Assembly (NCBI GenBank): GCA_027600665.1
Contig: JADGJL010000005.1
Span: forward strand, 1 to 64,000
Direction: 5' to 3'
DNA: 64,000 nt
Origin: Irineochytrium annulatum
Lineage: Eukaryota; Chytridiomycota; Chytridiomycetes; Chytridiales; Chytridiaceae
A program made the position numbers and the translations under genes. This document shows positions 17,391 through 26,729 of this stretch, piece after piece. The notes below the pieces were generated by a model, which saw only the letters and a program-made list of their open reading frames with translations, did no database searches and was not told the DNA's origin. The stretch's first letter is position 1; every line of letters begins with the position of its first letter.

Positions 17391-20195
17391 CTAGCTAGCC
17401 AAAGGCAACGCTTTGGTTACTTGAACTGTAATTGTCTCTGTGCTGGTTACGCCTGCGGCGTTGATCAGCTCAGCGCGGTACGTGTATGTTCCGTTAGCAC
17501 GACCGGACAATTCCGTAACCGCACTTTGAGAAGCGGGTGTAGCGGCTTTCAATGCTTGTGTATCAATCAATACATCATTCTCATAGAGACGGTATTCGGT
17601 AGCGTTCGTACCCCACCAGAGGTTCATAGATACGCTGTAGTTGCCATCACCATCCCAGTTGTTTTGGGACAATGTTGCTTTGCCTGGAGTGGCATTGGTT
17701 ACTTGTACTGTCAGTACCTCACTGCGTGTTGTGCCTTTGTCATTGGTCAGCTCGGCAACGTAAGTATACGTGCCATTCGTTTTGCCAGTAATGGCGGTTT
17801 TAGCAAACTGTGAAGAAGGTGTAGCCGCAGTCAACTTCTGCGTATCAATCAGAACACCGTTCTCATACAGTTTGTACTCGGAACCATTTTCACCCCACCA
17901 GAGGTTCATGCTTACGTTATACGAACCTTCGAACAAGCCAGTCGTATATCCATTATCAGAAGAAAGCACCGGTTTACCCGGCGCTTCTGCAGCTGGAGTG
18001 GAAGGCTGTTCGCCTCCACCTTGATCTTCAGCAGGTACAAAATCATTCAAGCTTCTAGGTTTCAATTGATATACGTCTTTGAAAATAGCAGAAACGCCTG
18101 TGATATCAATTTTGTCCCCAGCAGTATAAGGGAAGGAAGTATCTGTCACACCTGTACGGGTGTCTACACGGATGTGTGTAGTTGCTCCGTCCGCAGCCAC
18201 TGCGTCAAATTCGAAAGATCCAGCCGGTGTAGCACTGATGATATTCTCAATCGTTACATCTTTCAATTGAACCAGTTGACCCTGGTTCGCATCTGTAATG
18301 GCTGTAACTTCAATTGGAGCAGGTACGGAAGCCGTACCTGTTTTCTCAATCGCAACGATGTCGGTAAGCTCGAATTCGCTGTTATAGATGGTTGTTGCTG
18401 CCGTTACTTTCACCGTGTCACCTGCATGAAAGCCACTTGTGTGTTGGAAGACATAAATTCCGGCAGTTTCATCTTGAAGATAAAAGGCTTGTCCACCGAA
18501 TGCACCTGGTTCTGTCGTTACAACACCTTCGATGGTTACGGTCGTACCGACAGCTTTGGTGCGTGCTTCAGCAACGGTAATCGCTGCTGGAATCGGTCCT
18601 TCTTCTTCCGGAAGCTGTTCAGCTGGCACATTGCCAACAGTCACGGCATTGGTAATCAGGTTACTGCCGTTCAGACGGAGACGCAGGCTTGCAGCGCCAG
18701 TTGTACCCGGTTTGATACGTACATTCAGATCTTTGATCCCGCGACCTTGGCTATCCGAGGTTACACTGAATGTGGAGCTGTAACCGTACGATGTCGGCCA
18801 ACTACCACTTTCATTCTGAATCATGGCTACCTGTGTTCCGCCAGTCAGATAGATACCAGCACTATAACCGGATACGGTTGTGTTTGGAGCCATGTTCTCC
18901 ACAACGACACGAATCTGGAAGTCTTCTGCATTCGGAAGCGTATCCTGTTTCACGAAGCTGTAAGAAGCATTTGCGCTGGATGCAGGGCCGCCGTAAGAAC
19001 CAGCCTTGAACGTGGAACGATCGTACCACTTGTATCCGGCAGCAGGTGCGGCCCAAGGTTCAGCCTGTGGTTCTGTAGAAGCAGCCGGCTCTTCGAATGG
19101 CAACAGCGCTGTAGCTGTATCCAGTTCAAGTCCGTTTACTTGAGTGAAGTCCGTGTAGTTCTCTTGTGTAGCAAGCCAGTTCACCGTGTTCACGAGCAAT
19201 ACGGCATCATCGACTTCTTTGAATCCGTCATAGGTTGTTTTGCGTGTGCCCGTCTCTTCACGCAAGTATTTAGGCGATGCATCTTCTACTGGAGAGGAGT
19301 CACCGATGAAGGCAGCCTTACCTGCTCCAAGCTTGGATACGGCTACGTAAGGACCTTCTTCGATCCCGCCGCCGTTGTATACGCCTTGGTCCACCGCGTT
19401 GTTCCATTTTGCGTTGGTTTTTGGCAGGTACACAATGCCTTTTGCCTTTTCCGGATCAGTGATTGCGAGGGTTGAGCCGGCATGCATGGCTACAGCCGAC
19501 ACACCTTCTGTGATGCCGAAGGCTTGATCTGCCGGTACAATGATATTGGCATTGATATCGCCAAGTGCGTTATAGCGGAATCGTACGCCAAAATTATCGG
19601 ACAACCAGTCCGAGCTGGTGATGTTTTGCATGGCTTCAGAATTACGCTCATCTGTGCTCATGCCTTTGGCTGGATCTTCGAATGCTCCACGACGATAGCC
19701 GTTGATAACTTCAGAGCCATCCCAGCGGTTTTTATTACGGTCTGCATTATAGTGATCTCCAACGAAGAAGATGCTGCCGCCTGTTTCAACATATTGTTTG
19801 AGTGCTGCCTGTTCGGATGTTTTGAAAGGAATTTGAGGCTCTGCAATAACGAATACGTTATACTCTTTCAGATCATCATAGGTAAATGGAGTCGTCTTGC
19901 GAAGTTCTTTGACATAATAACCATCATTCGCGAGTGCATTCCCGAAGTCAGAGAAACCTCCATCGATGACCCAGTCTGCTGCTCCAGCCGTCTGGCCGTG
20001 TGAGTTGTCGAACAATACTTTCTTGCCTGCATTTTGGTTCACAACCTTCGCTTGGATGAATGGTGCCGGGTCTGTCGGTCCTTCCGCATGAACCGATGCA
20101 TCTCCGTTCCATAATCCGATCTGAAGCGGCAAAGCCATGGACAATGCGAGGAGTGATTTTAGAAATACTCCGCGCATACCTGTTAATTTACCCAA
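17391..20195 (-). CDS. Large secreted multidomain protein (GATase-like, OB-fold and Fn3-like domains)
   Basis: A 934-residue secreted protein; the signal peptide ends near A-S-V-H-A-E (residue 37). Residues about 55-345 look like a DUF4350/ThuA-type (glutamine-amidotransferase-like) flavodoxin fold: K-K-V-L-F-D-N-S-H-G-Q and Y-V-E-T-G-G-S-I-F-F-V-G-D-H. Residues about 395-520 are a beta-rich domain I do not recognise. Residues about 540-715 are two OB-fold modules (G-T-T-V-T-I-E-G-V-V-T, A-F-Y-L-Q-D-E-T-A-G-I-Y-V-F) of the kind attached to secreted nucleases such as YhcR, but no nuclease domain follows. Two similar repeats (S-Y-N-V-S-M-N-L-W-W-G and S-Y-S-V-S-M-N-L-W-W-G) close the protein. 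TTG start after GGGAGGG. Function unknown, possibly DNA or polysaccharide binding. Confidence 0.8.
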   Translation of the reverse strand: MGKLTGMRGVFLKSLLALSMALPLQIGLWNGDASVHAEGPTDPAPFIQAKVVNQNAGKKVLFDNSHGQTAGAADWVIDGGFSDFGNALANDGYYVKELRKTTPFTYDDLKEYNVFVIAEPQIPFKTSEQAALKQYVETGGSIFFVGDHYNADRNKNRWDGSEVINGYRRGAFEDPAKGMSTDERNSEAMQNITSSDWLSDNFGVRFRYNALGDINANIIVPADQAFGITEGVSAVAMHAGSTLAITDPEKAKGIVYLPKTNAKWNNAVDQGVYNGGGIEEGPYVAVSKLGAGKAAFIGDSSPVEDASPKYLREETGTRKTTYDGFKEVDDAVLLVNTVNWLATQENYTDFTQVNGLELDTATALLPFEEPAASTEPQAEPWAAPAAGYKWYDRSTFKAGSYGGPASSANASYSFVKQDTLPNAEDFQIRVVVENMAPNTTVSGYSAGIYLTGGTQVAMIQNESGSWPTSYGYSSTFSVTSDSQGRGIKDLNVRIKPGTTGAASLRLRLNGSNLITNAVTVGNVPAEQLPEEEGPIPAAITVAEARTKAVGTTVTIEGVVTTEPGAFGGQAFYLQDETAGIYVFQHTSGFHAGDTVKVTAATTIYNSEFELTDIVAIEKTGTASVPAPIEVTAITDANQGQLVQLKDVTIENIISATPAGSFEFDAVAADGATTHIRVDTRTGVTDTSFPYTAGDKIDITGVSAIFKDVYQLKPRSLNDFVPAEDQGGGEQPSTPAAEAPGKPVLSSDNGYTTGLFEGSYNVSMNLWWGENGSEYKLYENGVLIDTQKLTAATPSSQFAKTAITGKTNGTYTYVAELTNDKGTTRSEVLTVQVTNATPGKATLSQNNWDGDGNYSVSMNLWWGTNATEYRLYENDVLIDTQALKAATPASQSAVTELSGRANGTYTYRAELINAAGVTSTETITVQVTKALPLAS

Positions 20196-20384
20196 CCAAA
20201 TCCCTCCCAGATATTAGTTAATTCATGAGTTCGTCCATATTCTACCACATGAAAATCTCACATAGTCATAACAATTTGTAAAAATTAACTCGATATTTGT
20301 AAAATTGGGTCTTTTGACATATCCATAGGTATTTCGGTCCTGTCTTAACACTCCCATCCGGCGTCACTGTTGATTTTGCATAAA

Positions 20385-20411
20385 AAAAGCCATCTCTATG
20401 AGATGACTTTG
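20385..20411 (-). terminator. Terminator overlapping the end of the sigma-factor gene
   Basis: On the minus strand GTCATCTC pairs with GAGATGGC across an ATA loop, followed by seven T. The stem overlaps the last codons of the ECF gene. Confidence 0.7.
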
Positions 20412-20872
20412 GCCCGAATTCGATTGACGGCATGGAAGACAGAAGACTTAATCATGCCTTCACTACGATTCACCAGCTCTGCCGTTTCCTTGATGGAGTA
20501 TCCGTGGATGAGGCGAAGTTCTAATATTTTTCGGTGTTCCGTGTTGTTGATATGGGAGACAAGATCATGAACGCCTTCATTAATTTCAAGTTGGGGTGTA
20601 TCGAGGTGATGGGTAGGTACCTCCAGACGGCTGTCACGTTTAAGTGTACGGGTTCGCCTGCGGAAACTGTCCATGGCAAGGTTTCGGGCAATCCGTTTGA
20701 GATAATAGAGGAGTCGATCTTCAGGGATATCTACGGTCACATTCATCAGTCGAATGAAACAATCCTGAGCCAGATCTTCTGCGTCTTGTGGCTGTTTGAC
20801 GATATGGGATAGATACCGTGTGATTTCTGATTTATAGTTGACATAAGCATCGTTGATTTGTGCAGTGTTCAT
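20396..20872 (-). CDS. ECF-type RNA polymerase sigma factor
   Basis: A 158-residue sigma-70 factor with region 2 (D-A-E-D-L-A-Q-D-C-F-I-R-L, then Y-L-K-R-I-A-R-N-L-A-M-D) and region 4 (I-L-E-L-R-L-I-H-G-Y-S-I-K-E-T-A-E-L). Regions 1.1 and 3 are missing, as in extracytoplasmic-function sigmas. AAGGGGG lies upstream of the ATG. No anti-sigma gene follows; the downstream neighbour on this strand is the secreted protein at 17391. It is divergent from the response-regulator gene at 21084. What activates it cannot be told. Confidence 0.9.
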   Translation of the reverse strand: MNTAQINDAYVNYKSEITRYLSHIVKQPQDAEDLAQDCFIRLMNVTVDIPEDRLLYYLKRIARNLAMDSFRRRTRTLKRDSRLEVPTHHLDTPQLEINEGVHDLVSHINNTEHRKILELRLIHGYSIKETAELVNRSEGMIKSSVFHAVNRIRAKVIS

Positions 20873-21083
20873 ATGATGTGAATCCCCCTTGGATACAGAT
20901 CAGGCTTGGGTCCGGTCTGGTATGAGTCTCTTATGATCCAAGTATATCGGGAGGTTGTTTCCAAACGGTTCAGAGTTGTATCGAAGTTGTAACATTTCGT
21001 GCTTCCCTCTATTCAAGCACAAGGCTTGGGATACAAAATATAGGCAGATGAAATCCATAGAGCAGGGAGATTACGAGGGTATC

Positions 21084-21797
21084 ATGAGACCAAAAGAGAT
21101 TTTAATTATTGAGGACGAGGAGTCCATTCGAGATATTTTGTCCTATTCGTTACGCAAGGAAGGATTTGAGATCAAGGAAGCAGCTACGGGTAAAGAGGGG
21201 TTGAATCTGCTTCGGGATTCGAAGCCGGATCTGATCCTGCTGGATCTGATGCTACCGGATATGAGCGGTTTTGATGTGTGTCGGCAACTGTCTGTGAACT
21301 CCAAGATACCCGTCATCATGATCACTGCGAAGTCTGACATGCTGGACAAGGTACTTGGCATGGAGCTTGGGGCGGATGATTATATCACGAAACCTTTTGA
21401 TATTCGTGAGGTGGTTGCGCGCATTCGTGCAATCTTTCGCCGGATTGATCTCATCAGCGAGACACTGGAGAATCAGTCCTATGAGGTGGTCAGGCTTGGC
21501 AAGCATATTGAGATTCGCAAGGATGAACGGGAAGTGTGGAAAGACGGGGAACGCGCAGGACTCACCAATAAGGAATATGACCTGTTGTTATTTCTCGTGA
21601 CCCATCATCGTAAGGTACATACACGTTCTGAACTGCTGGACAAGGTATGGGGATTTGATTTTGCAGGAGATACCCGAACGGTGGATATTCATATACAACG
21701 GATTCGCAAGAAATTGGATAGTGGTGTGCAGGGCATTTCGATGATCGAGACTGTATTTGGTGTAGGGTATAAGCTGAATATTCAGGTGCAGACATGA
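21084..21797 (+). CDS. OmpR/PhoB family response regulator
   Basis: A 237-residue regulator. The receiver domain has the acidic pair E10-D11, phospho-acceptor D54 in L-L-L-D-L-M-L-P, and Lys in I-T-K-P-F. The C-terminal winged helix has the R-T-V-D-I-H-I-Q-R-I-R-K-K-L recognition helix. I chose the ATG at 21084, which gives the normal receiver start; an ATG at 21048 is in frame but adds an atypical extension. The stop overlaps the kinase start (ATGA). It probably controls the efflux genes at 24629 through the direct repeat at 24523-24556. Confidence 0.93.
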   Translation: MRPKEILIIEDEESIRDILSYSLRKEGFEIKEAATGKEGLNLLRDSKPDLILLDLMLPDMSGFDVCRQLSVNSKIPVIMITAKSDMLDKVLGMELGADDYITKPFDIREVVARIRAIFRRIDLISETLENQSYEVVRLGKHIEIRKDEREVWKDGERAGLTNKEYDLLLFLVTHHRKVHTRSELLDKVWGFDFAGDTRTVDIHIQRIRKKLDSGVQGISMIETVFGVGYKLNIQVQT

Positions 21798-23260
21798 AGT
21801 GGACCATCCAGTTCAAAATGGTGGTGCTCTTCTCGGTCATCGTCTTTATCGGATTCTCCGTTCTGCTGATTCTGTCCAATAAGGTGGCACAGGAGAATAT
21901 GTACCGGGAAGTGCATGAGGACATGGTGCAATCGAAGAAAAATCTGGATATCGCGCTGAATCAGTACTTCCTGATTCATAACAAACGCATGAGCAGAGAC
22001 TCGCTCGAAGCAGGAAGCCGCGAGCTTGCGGAGCAGATTGGTTCAGCCGTTGGCGGAAAAATTACCGTATATCGCCCTGATGCTTCACCATACGGATCTA
22101 CTGGCAGTGAAGCTAATGTCGCTATGCGGTCTGACCATCCTGATGTGAAGGCGGCCATACAATCCAAGATCGCGTATACCACAGTTGTGGATAAAGGTCG
22201 GGTCACCTCCAGTCTGTCCTTTCCGCTTCAGATGGATCAACAATTGATCGGAATTGTGCAGATGGAGAAGGATTACACGGATTTGTTCAAACGCAACCTG
22301 CGTTTTCAAAATACGATCAAACTATTCGCAGCGGTGATTTTCGTATTTGTATTTATCGCCTCCATCTTTATTTCCCGGAAAATTACCCAACCTATCCGTG
22401 TACTCACGAAACGTTCTGCGGAAGTGGCTCAGGGGAGTTTGAATGCAGACATTCAGATAACCACTAAGGATGAGATTGGTGAACTGGCTTCAAGCTTCAC
22501 CATCATGATTGATCGTGTGCGGGAGCAGATTGATGTGATTGAGCGAGAACGGGACGAAGTGAATCAAGTACAGGCGCGAAGCAAAGTCTTTTTTGACAAT
22601 GTGACACATGAACTGAAGACACCACTAACGACCATTCTGGGATACGCCCAGATTTTGCGGGATAACGGATTTACCGATCAGGATTTTTTTGACAAAGGCA
22701 TGAATTATATTATCAAGGAAAGTCAGCGTCTCAACACGATGGTTGCGGATATCCTGGAGGTCTCGGTCTCCTCTGCGGTCATTCAGGCGTACCGATTCGA
22801 ACGTATCGATGTATCGGATGTTATTCGTGAAGCTTGTGAAGACATGTCGATTAAGGCGGGCAAGTACAATATAGGCATTCACTATGAGCTGGAGGAACAC
22901 CAGTATCTACAAGGAGATCGGGACAAGCTGAAGGAGGTATTCCTCAACGTTCTGGATAATTCGGTTAAATACAGTGATGTCAATTCAATCATTGAAGTAC
23001 AATCCTTCCGGTTAGGTGAGACCATCGCTATTGTGATTCGTGATCAGGGGGAAGGAATCGGAGCTGAAGCACTCCAGCATGTATTTGAACCCTTTTACCA
23101 GGATAAAGGAATCAACAGGGTGGAGAAGGGCAGCGCAGGACTGGGCTTGTCTATTGTGAAGAACATCGTGGAGCGTCATGGAGGAACAGTGGAGATGAAG
23201 AGCATCATGCGGCAAGGGACACAAGTAAATATCAGTCTTCCGGGGGAAATGAACGCATGA
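21794..23260 (+). CDS. Membrane sensor histidine kinase
   Basis: A 488-residue kinase. It has a first membrane segment at 8-28, an extracellular sensor of about 145 residues, a second segment at about 174-194, and a HAMP domain. The dimerisation helix has H272 in [12 protein letters not shown]. The ATPase domain has N box [15 protein letters not shown], and G-L-G-L-S-I-V-K. The sensor has no family I recognise. Both flanking genes overlap it by 4 bp, so regulator, kinase and the propeller-like protein are translated as one coupled unit. Confidence 0.93.
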   Translation: MKWTIQFKMVVLFSVIVFIGFSVLLILSNKVAQENMYREVHEDMVQSKKNLDIALNQYFLIHNKRMSRDSLEAGSRELAEQIGSAVGGKITVYRPDASPYGSTGSEANVAMRSDHPDVKAAIQSKIAYTTVVDKGRVTSSLSFPLQMDQQLIGIVQMEKDYTDLFKRNLRFQNTIKLFAAVIFVFVFIASIFISRKITQPIRVLTKRSAEVAQGSLNADIQITTKDEIGELASSFTIMIDRVREQIDVIERERDEVNQVQARSKVFFDNVTHELKTPLTTILGYAQILRDNGFTDQDFFDKGMNYIIKESQRLNTMVADILEVSVSSAVIQAYRFERIDVSDVIREACEDMSIKAGKYNIGIHYELEEHQYLQGDRDKLKEVFLNVLDNSVKYSDVNSIIEVQSFRLGETIAIVIRDQGEGIGAEALQHVFEPFYQDKGINRVEKGSAGLGLSIVKNIVERHGGTVEMKSIMRQGTQVNISLPGEMNA

Positions 23261-24426
23261 GACATCCAGGATTCTGGCGAAAGCACCGTGACAAATTGAT
23301 GTTGTCAGGGCTGTTAATCGCATTTGTCAGTGGAATCTTCGGAATCGGCAGTCTGTTCAGTATGGGGAATCTCAAACCAAGAACGGTGATTATGCCAAGC
23401 GAGCAGTTCAACAGCCGTCTGGCGCCGCCGCCCAGCAGTACTATTCAAGTCGAGTCGGCAACGAAGATTCCGAATGACTTCGCAATCTATGATTTTGAAG
23501 TGGTAGACCGAAATACAATTATATTAAATCAACCGGAACCTTCCTATTCAGGGCTGCGGCTGTCTCTCCTGCATCTGGATGATAATGAAGTGAAAAATAT
23601 TGCAACGAATACGGATTACGGTGTAGTCATCAGCCCGGATCACAAGAAGTTGATATACTCCCAATATCGGGCGGGTCAAGCGCAGAAGACGACGTATGAG
23701 TATATGATTCAGAGCGGGGAACGTCGCAAACTTTCGAACGATAACTCGTATTACAGAGTGTTTACAGGGAATGAATCCTACATCGGTCAGGATGATCTCT
23801 TATTCAAACAAGTCGATCTAAAGCAGGGAACGAGTCAGACCATCTACACGCATGATGAGCTGATGGGCATGTTTGCTGGAACAGGACAAGGACGAGAAAA
23901 AGGATCGAGTGATACATTTATCGTTATGGATGTCTTTGAGGTCAGTGAAGATCTGAAGCAGTTCTACATGCTGGTGATGCTGAAAGAAAACTATGCCATA
24001 TATCGTGTGTCGCTTGAGGATGCGCATGAAGTGAAGGCATATGCGGCAATGGAAGAGATTCAACAGTACAAGTTACTGAAGAACGGGGACATGCTCATCC
24101 AGGGAACGATCAATAAGGTGCAGGGATTATATCGGTATCGCGCAGAACAGAAGCAATATGATCTGGTCCTGAAAGGGTCCATCTGGAGCTTCGAACTGGA
24201 TGCAGATCAATCGCGAATTGCTTATTTTTTGCCAATGGATAATCAGAATCAGAAGAATGAATTGCATATTGCCTATCTGAATGACAGCAAGCTTTCGTCA
24301 GATACGGTGATCTACCGTAATATTGATAGCTTCATCAAACTCAGATGGAATGATGACGAACTATTTGCAGTAGGAAGCACCATGGATAAAAGTGAAATGT
24401 ACCGCTTTAGTTTCAGAGCCTGGTAA
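23257..24426 (+). CDS. Membrane-anchored propeller-like protein linked to the two-component system
   Basis: A 389-residue protein of unknown family. A basic N-terminus and a single hydrophobic segment (about 14-36) anchor it. Residues 60-389 are a long beta-strand-rich extracellular region with recurring patterns such as [15 protein letters not shown] and [14 protein letters not shown], which recall TolB/WD40-like beta-propeller blades. It starts inside the kinase stop codon (ATGA), so it is probably made in step with the kinase. It may bind or present a signal to the sensor domain; this is inference. Confidence 0.7.
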   Translation: MRHPGFWRKHRDKLMLSGLLIAFVSGIFGIGSLFSMGNLKPRTVIMPSEQFNSRLAPPPSSTIQVESATKIPNDFAIYDFEVVDRNTIILNQPEPSYSGLRLSLLHLDDNEVKNIATNTDYGVVISPDHKKLIYSQYRAGQAQKTTYEYMIQSGERRKLSNDNSYYRVFTGNESYIGQDDLLFKQVDLKQGTSQTIYTHDELMGMFAGTGQGREKGSSDTFIVMDVFEVSEDLKQFYMLVMLKENYAIYRVSLEDAHEVKAYAAMEEIQQYKLLKNGDMLIQGTINKVQGLYRYRAEQKQYDLVLKGSIWSFELDADQSRIAYFLPMDNQNQKNELHIAYLNDSKLSSDTVIYRNIDSFIKLRWNDDELFAVGSTMDKSEMYRFSFRAW

Positions 24427-24448
24427 GCTATGGAAGGTATATGAAGAT

Positions 24449-24503
24449 AAGACCTTGGTCTGGATGAGGCTGGCGACAGCTCCCATGCGGACAAGGTCTT
24501 TTT
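24449..24503 (+). terminator. Terminator after the two-component unit
   Basis: AAGACCTTG (24449-24457) pairs with CAAGGTCTT (24492-24500) around a 34-base loop, followed by TTTTT. It separates the regulator/kinase/propeller unit from the efflux operon, which then needs its own promoter. Confidence 0.7.
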
Positions 24504-24522
24504 GTTATGACAATTTACAAAT

Positions 24523-24566
24523 TGGATACAACTCCGGTCAGCCTGGATACATCTCCACCCTATAAT
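24523..24566 (+). promoter_or_regulatory. Direct repeat and -10 box of the efflux operon (candidate response-regulator site)
   Basis: TGGATACAACTCC (24523-24535) and TGGATACATCTCC (24544-24556) differ at one base and are 21 bp apart, two helical turns. A perfect TATAAT follows at 24561-24566, and no -35 consensus exists at 24538-24543. Direct repeats over the -35 position are the usual binding mode for OmpR-type regulators, so the regulator at 21084 is the prime candidate. A related TTGGATACAGATC lies at 20889-20901. Confidence 0.6.
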
Positions 24567-24628
24567 AAAAGGGAATGTGCTACGCGAATCTATACATACT
24601 TGGCAAGTAGAAAGGAAGACATGCAGTA

Positions 24629-25312
24629 ATGCTTCAAGTTGATCAATTATCCCACTCGTTCCGTAATAGCCAGGGAATCGTACCGGTGCTTCAAGACATC
24701 AACCTGACGATTGCAGAAGGCAAGATGGTGGCGCTGCTGGGAAGTTCAGGTTCAGGCAAGTCCACGCTGCTGAATCTGATGGCGGGGCTGATGAAGCCGG
24801 ATCAAGGCAGGATTCTGATTGCGGGACAAGATATTGTTCGTTTCAGTGAGAATCGCCTGGCTGAGTTCAGGCGCAGTCATATCGGATTTATTTTCCAGTC
24901 GTATGAGCTGCTGTCCAATCTCACGATTCGGGAAAATGTAGAGTTACCGTTGGTGTTCATGGGGATCAGCCCTTCGAAGCGCAAAGCAAAAGCATTGAAA
25001 CTATTGGATCAGGTTGGACTAAGTGAAAAAGTAAACTTGTTCCCGTCCCAGTTGTCGGGCGGTCAACAACAACGTGTCAGTATTGCACGCTCACTCATTA
25101 CCGAACCCTCGGTGATCTTCGCAGATGAGCCTACCGGGAATCTGGATACCGAGACAGAGGAAGAGATTATTGCAATTTTGCAGCAGCTTAACCGGGAGCT
25201 GAATACCACCTTTGTTATTGTGACACATGAAGCAGAAGTCGCGGAACAGATGCAGGTTGTACTTACATTGCAACATGGAATATTGGTTGAAGAGGCTGTA
25301 AGGGAAGTTTGA
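24629..25312 (+). CDS. ABC transporter ATP-binding protein, MacB/LolD type
   Basis: A 227-residue ATPase with Walker A G-S-S-G-S-G-K-S-T, signature L-S-G-G-Q-Q-Q-R and Walker B V-I-F-A-D-E-P-T-G-N-L-D. The T-G-N-L-D extension is typical of the MacB/FtsE group that works with FtsX-like permeases. AAAGGAAG lies 10 bp before the ATG. It is the first gene of a three-gene export set with the permease at 25331 and the adaptor at 26730. Such systems export peptides or lipophilic compounds or act in envelope stress. Confidence 0.93.
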   Translation: MLQVDQLSHSFRNSQGIVPVLQDINLTIAEGKMVALLGSSGSGKSTLLNLMAGLMKPDQGRILIAGQDIVRFSENRLAEFRRSHIGFIFQSYELLSNLTIRENVELPLVFMGISPSKRKAKALKLLDQVGLSEKVNLFPSQLSGGQQQRVSIARSLITEPSVIFADEPTGNLDTETEEEIIAILQQLNRELNTTFVIVTHEAEVAEQMQVVLTLQHGILVEEAVREV

Positions 25313-25330
25313 GGCAAAAGGAGAGGAAAT

Positions 25331-26701
25331 GTGAGAATACGGGATGTAGCACGTATGGCCTGGGGACAGATCATTCGCAGGAAAATGGTCACACTGCTGT
25401 GCATGATGGGGTTGTCCATCGGTTCTGCCGCCATGATCATTGCACTTAGCGTGGGGCAGTCCGTACAGGCCTATAGCGAGAAAACATTGAACGACAATTA
25501 CAAGATGGATGAGATCACAATTACGCCCAATGAAGGCATACGTACGGGGAACGGCAAGGGGGGCGGTCAGAGCTCGACATTTGAACGCGGTGCGCTGACG
25601 CTGGAGAAGATTCAGATTATTCAGAGAATTCCCCATGTGGTTGCTGTGGCACCCATGTTAAAGCTGGATTCGTTGGAGATGGTGCTTCCGGATGGTCGCA
25701 GTACATACGTTGAAGTTATTGGCACGGAGCTGCAGACCCTGGGCGGGTTCGGATATAAATATGCCGTGGGACGTGCGGCGGAGGATGGTCGTATGGCGGT
25801 GACCAGCTATGGGGCCGCATTCGGACTTGTAGACCCGAAAGTAACTCAGAAGTTATTCGAGCAGTTGAATGCTGATCCATATAACAATGAGCTCCTGCAG
25901 CAGTATACGGAAATGTCATCCAAGCAGGATCAGTTGGTTCAGCAGCGTGTCCAGTTCCGATATGAAGATTATGCGGATGCGAGTAAAACCAAAATGAGTG
26001 GCTCTGTACGTGTATCAGGCGAGCTTACGAAACCTTCCAACATGGATGAGATGAGTGCTCAGGGCGACAAAAAAGTATATCTGCCGCTGGACACAGCACG
26101 TGCATTGCAGGATGAGCTTGGATTGCAACAGGCGGATAGTAGTGCAGCCAAGCGTCTGAACTCAGCCTTGGTCAAAGTGGAGGATAAACGCTATGTATCC
26201 CAGGTTGAAGAACAGATCCAGAAGCTGACGTTAAATACACAGAGCAATCTCTTCCAGGAGGAAGCAATGGCTGGCCAACTGGCGATGTATCAAAAAGCGG
26301 CATTGGGCATCGGTGGTTTTATCATGTTGCTGGCCTCGTTGTCCATTGTTGTAGCGATGATCATGTCTACGCATCAACGGCGCAAGCAGATTGGTGTAAT
26401 GAAGGTGCTGGGGGCGAATCTGTGGCAGATCCGCCAGATGTTTATAACGGAAGCAGCGATGCTTGGATTAATGGGCGGCTTGGCAGGTGTTGGAATTGCC
26501 TTTGCTGCCCTCGACGGGGTGAACAGTCTGCTCGCGAGTCAGATGGTAGATCAGGTCAATGGTCCGATGACCGTGGTTATTCAGCAGTCCGTTCTGCCGC
26601 TCGGCATCGTGTTTGCTGTGCTGGTCGGTGTTGTATCGGGAATATATCCGGCAATTAGCGCATCGCGGACCAATGCATTAACTGTGATCAAATCAATGTA
26701 A
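25331..26701 (+). CDS. MacB-type ABC transporter permease (FtsX domain)
   Basis: A 456-residue permease. One N-terminal membrane segment (about 20-40) is followed by a large extracellular MacB-like domain (about 45-320). Three C-terminal segments form the FtsX domain with the block Q-R-R-K-Q-I-G-V-M-K-V-L-G-A. GTG start at 25331 after AGGAGAGG; the overlapping ATG at 25329 hits a stop at once. A glycine-rich loop near residues 70-85 is unusual but not disruptive. It partners the ATPase 18 bp upstream. Confidence 0.92.
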   Translation: MRIRDVARMAWGQIIRRKMVTLLCMMGLSIGSAAMIIALSVGQSVQAYSEKTLNDNYKMDEITITPNEGIRTGNGKGGGQSSTFERGALTLEKIQIIQRIPHVVAVAPMLKLDSLEMVLPDGRSTYVEVIGTELQTLGGFGYKYAVGRAAEDGRMAVTSYGAAFGLVDPKVTQKLFEQLNADPYNNELLQQYTEMSSKQDQLVQQRVQFRYEDYADASKTKMSGSVRVSGELTKPSNMDEMSAQGDKKVYLPLDTARALQDELGLQQADSSAAKRLNSALVKVEDKRYVSQVEEQIQKLTLNTQSNLFQEEAMAGQLAMYQKAALGIGGFIMLLASLSIVVAMIMSTHQRRKQIGVMKVLGANLWQIRQMFITEAAMLGLMGGLAGVGIAFAALDGVNSLLASQMVDQVNGPMTVVIQQSVLPLGIVFAVLVGVVSGIYPAISASRTNALTVIKSM

Positions 26702-26729
26702 TTTTATCAGCGAAAGGGAAATTGGGCAC

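Noticed and set aside
18021..19475. Long plus-strand frame (484 codons) opposite the secreted 934-residue protein
   Set aside because: It is antisense to a gene with a signal peptide, clear domains and a ribosome site. The translated frame is Cys/Arg/Phe-rich with no domain, a typical shadow of third-position bias.
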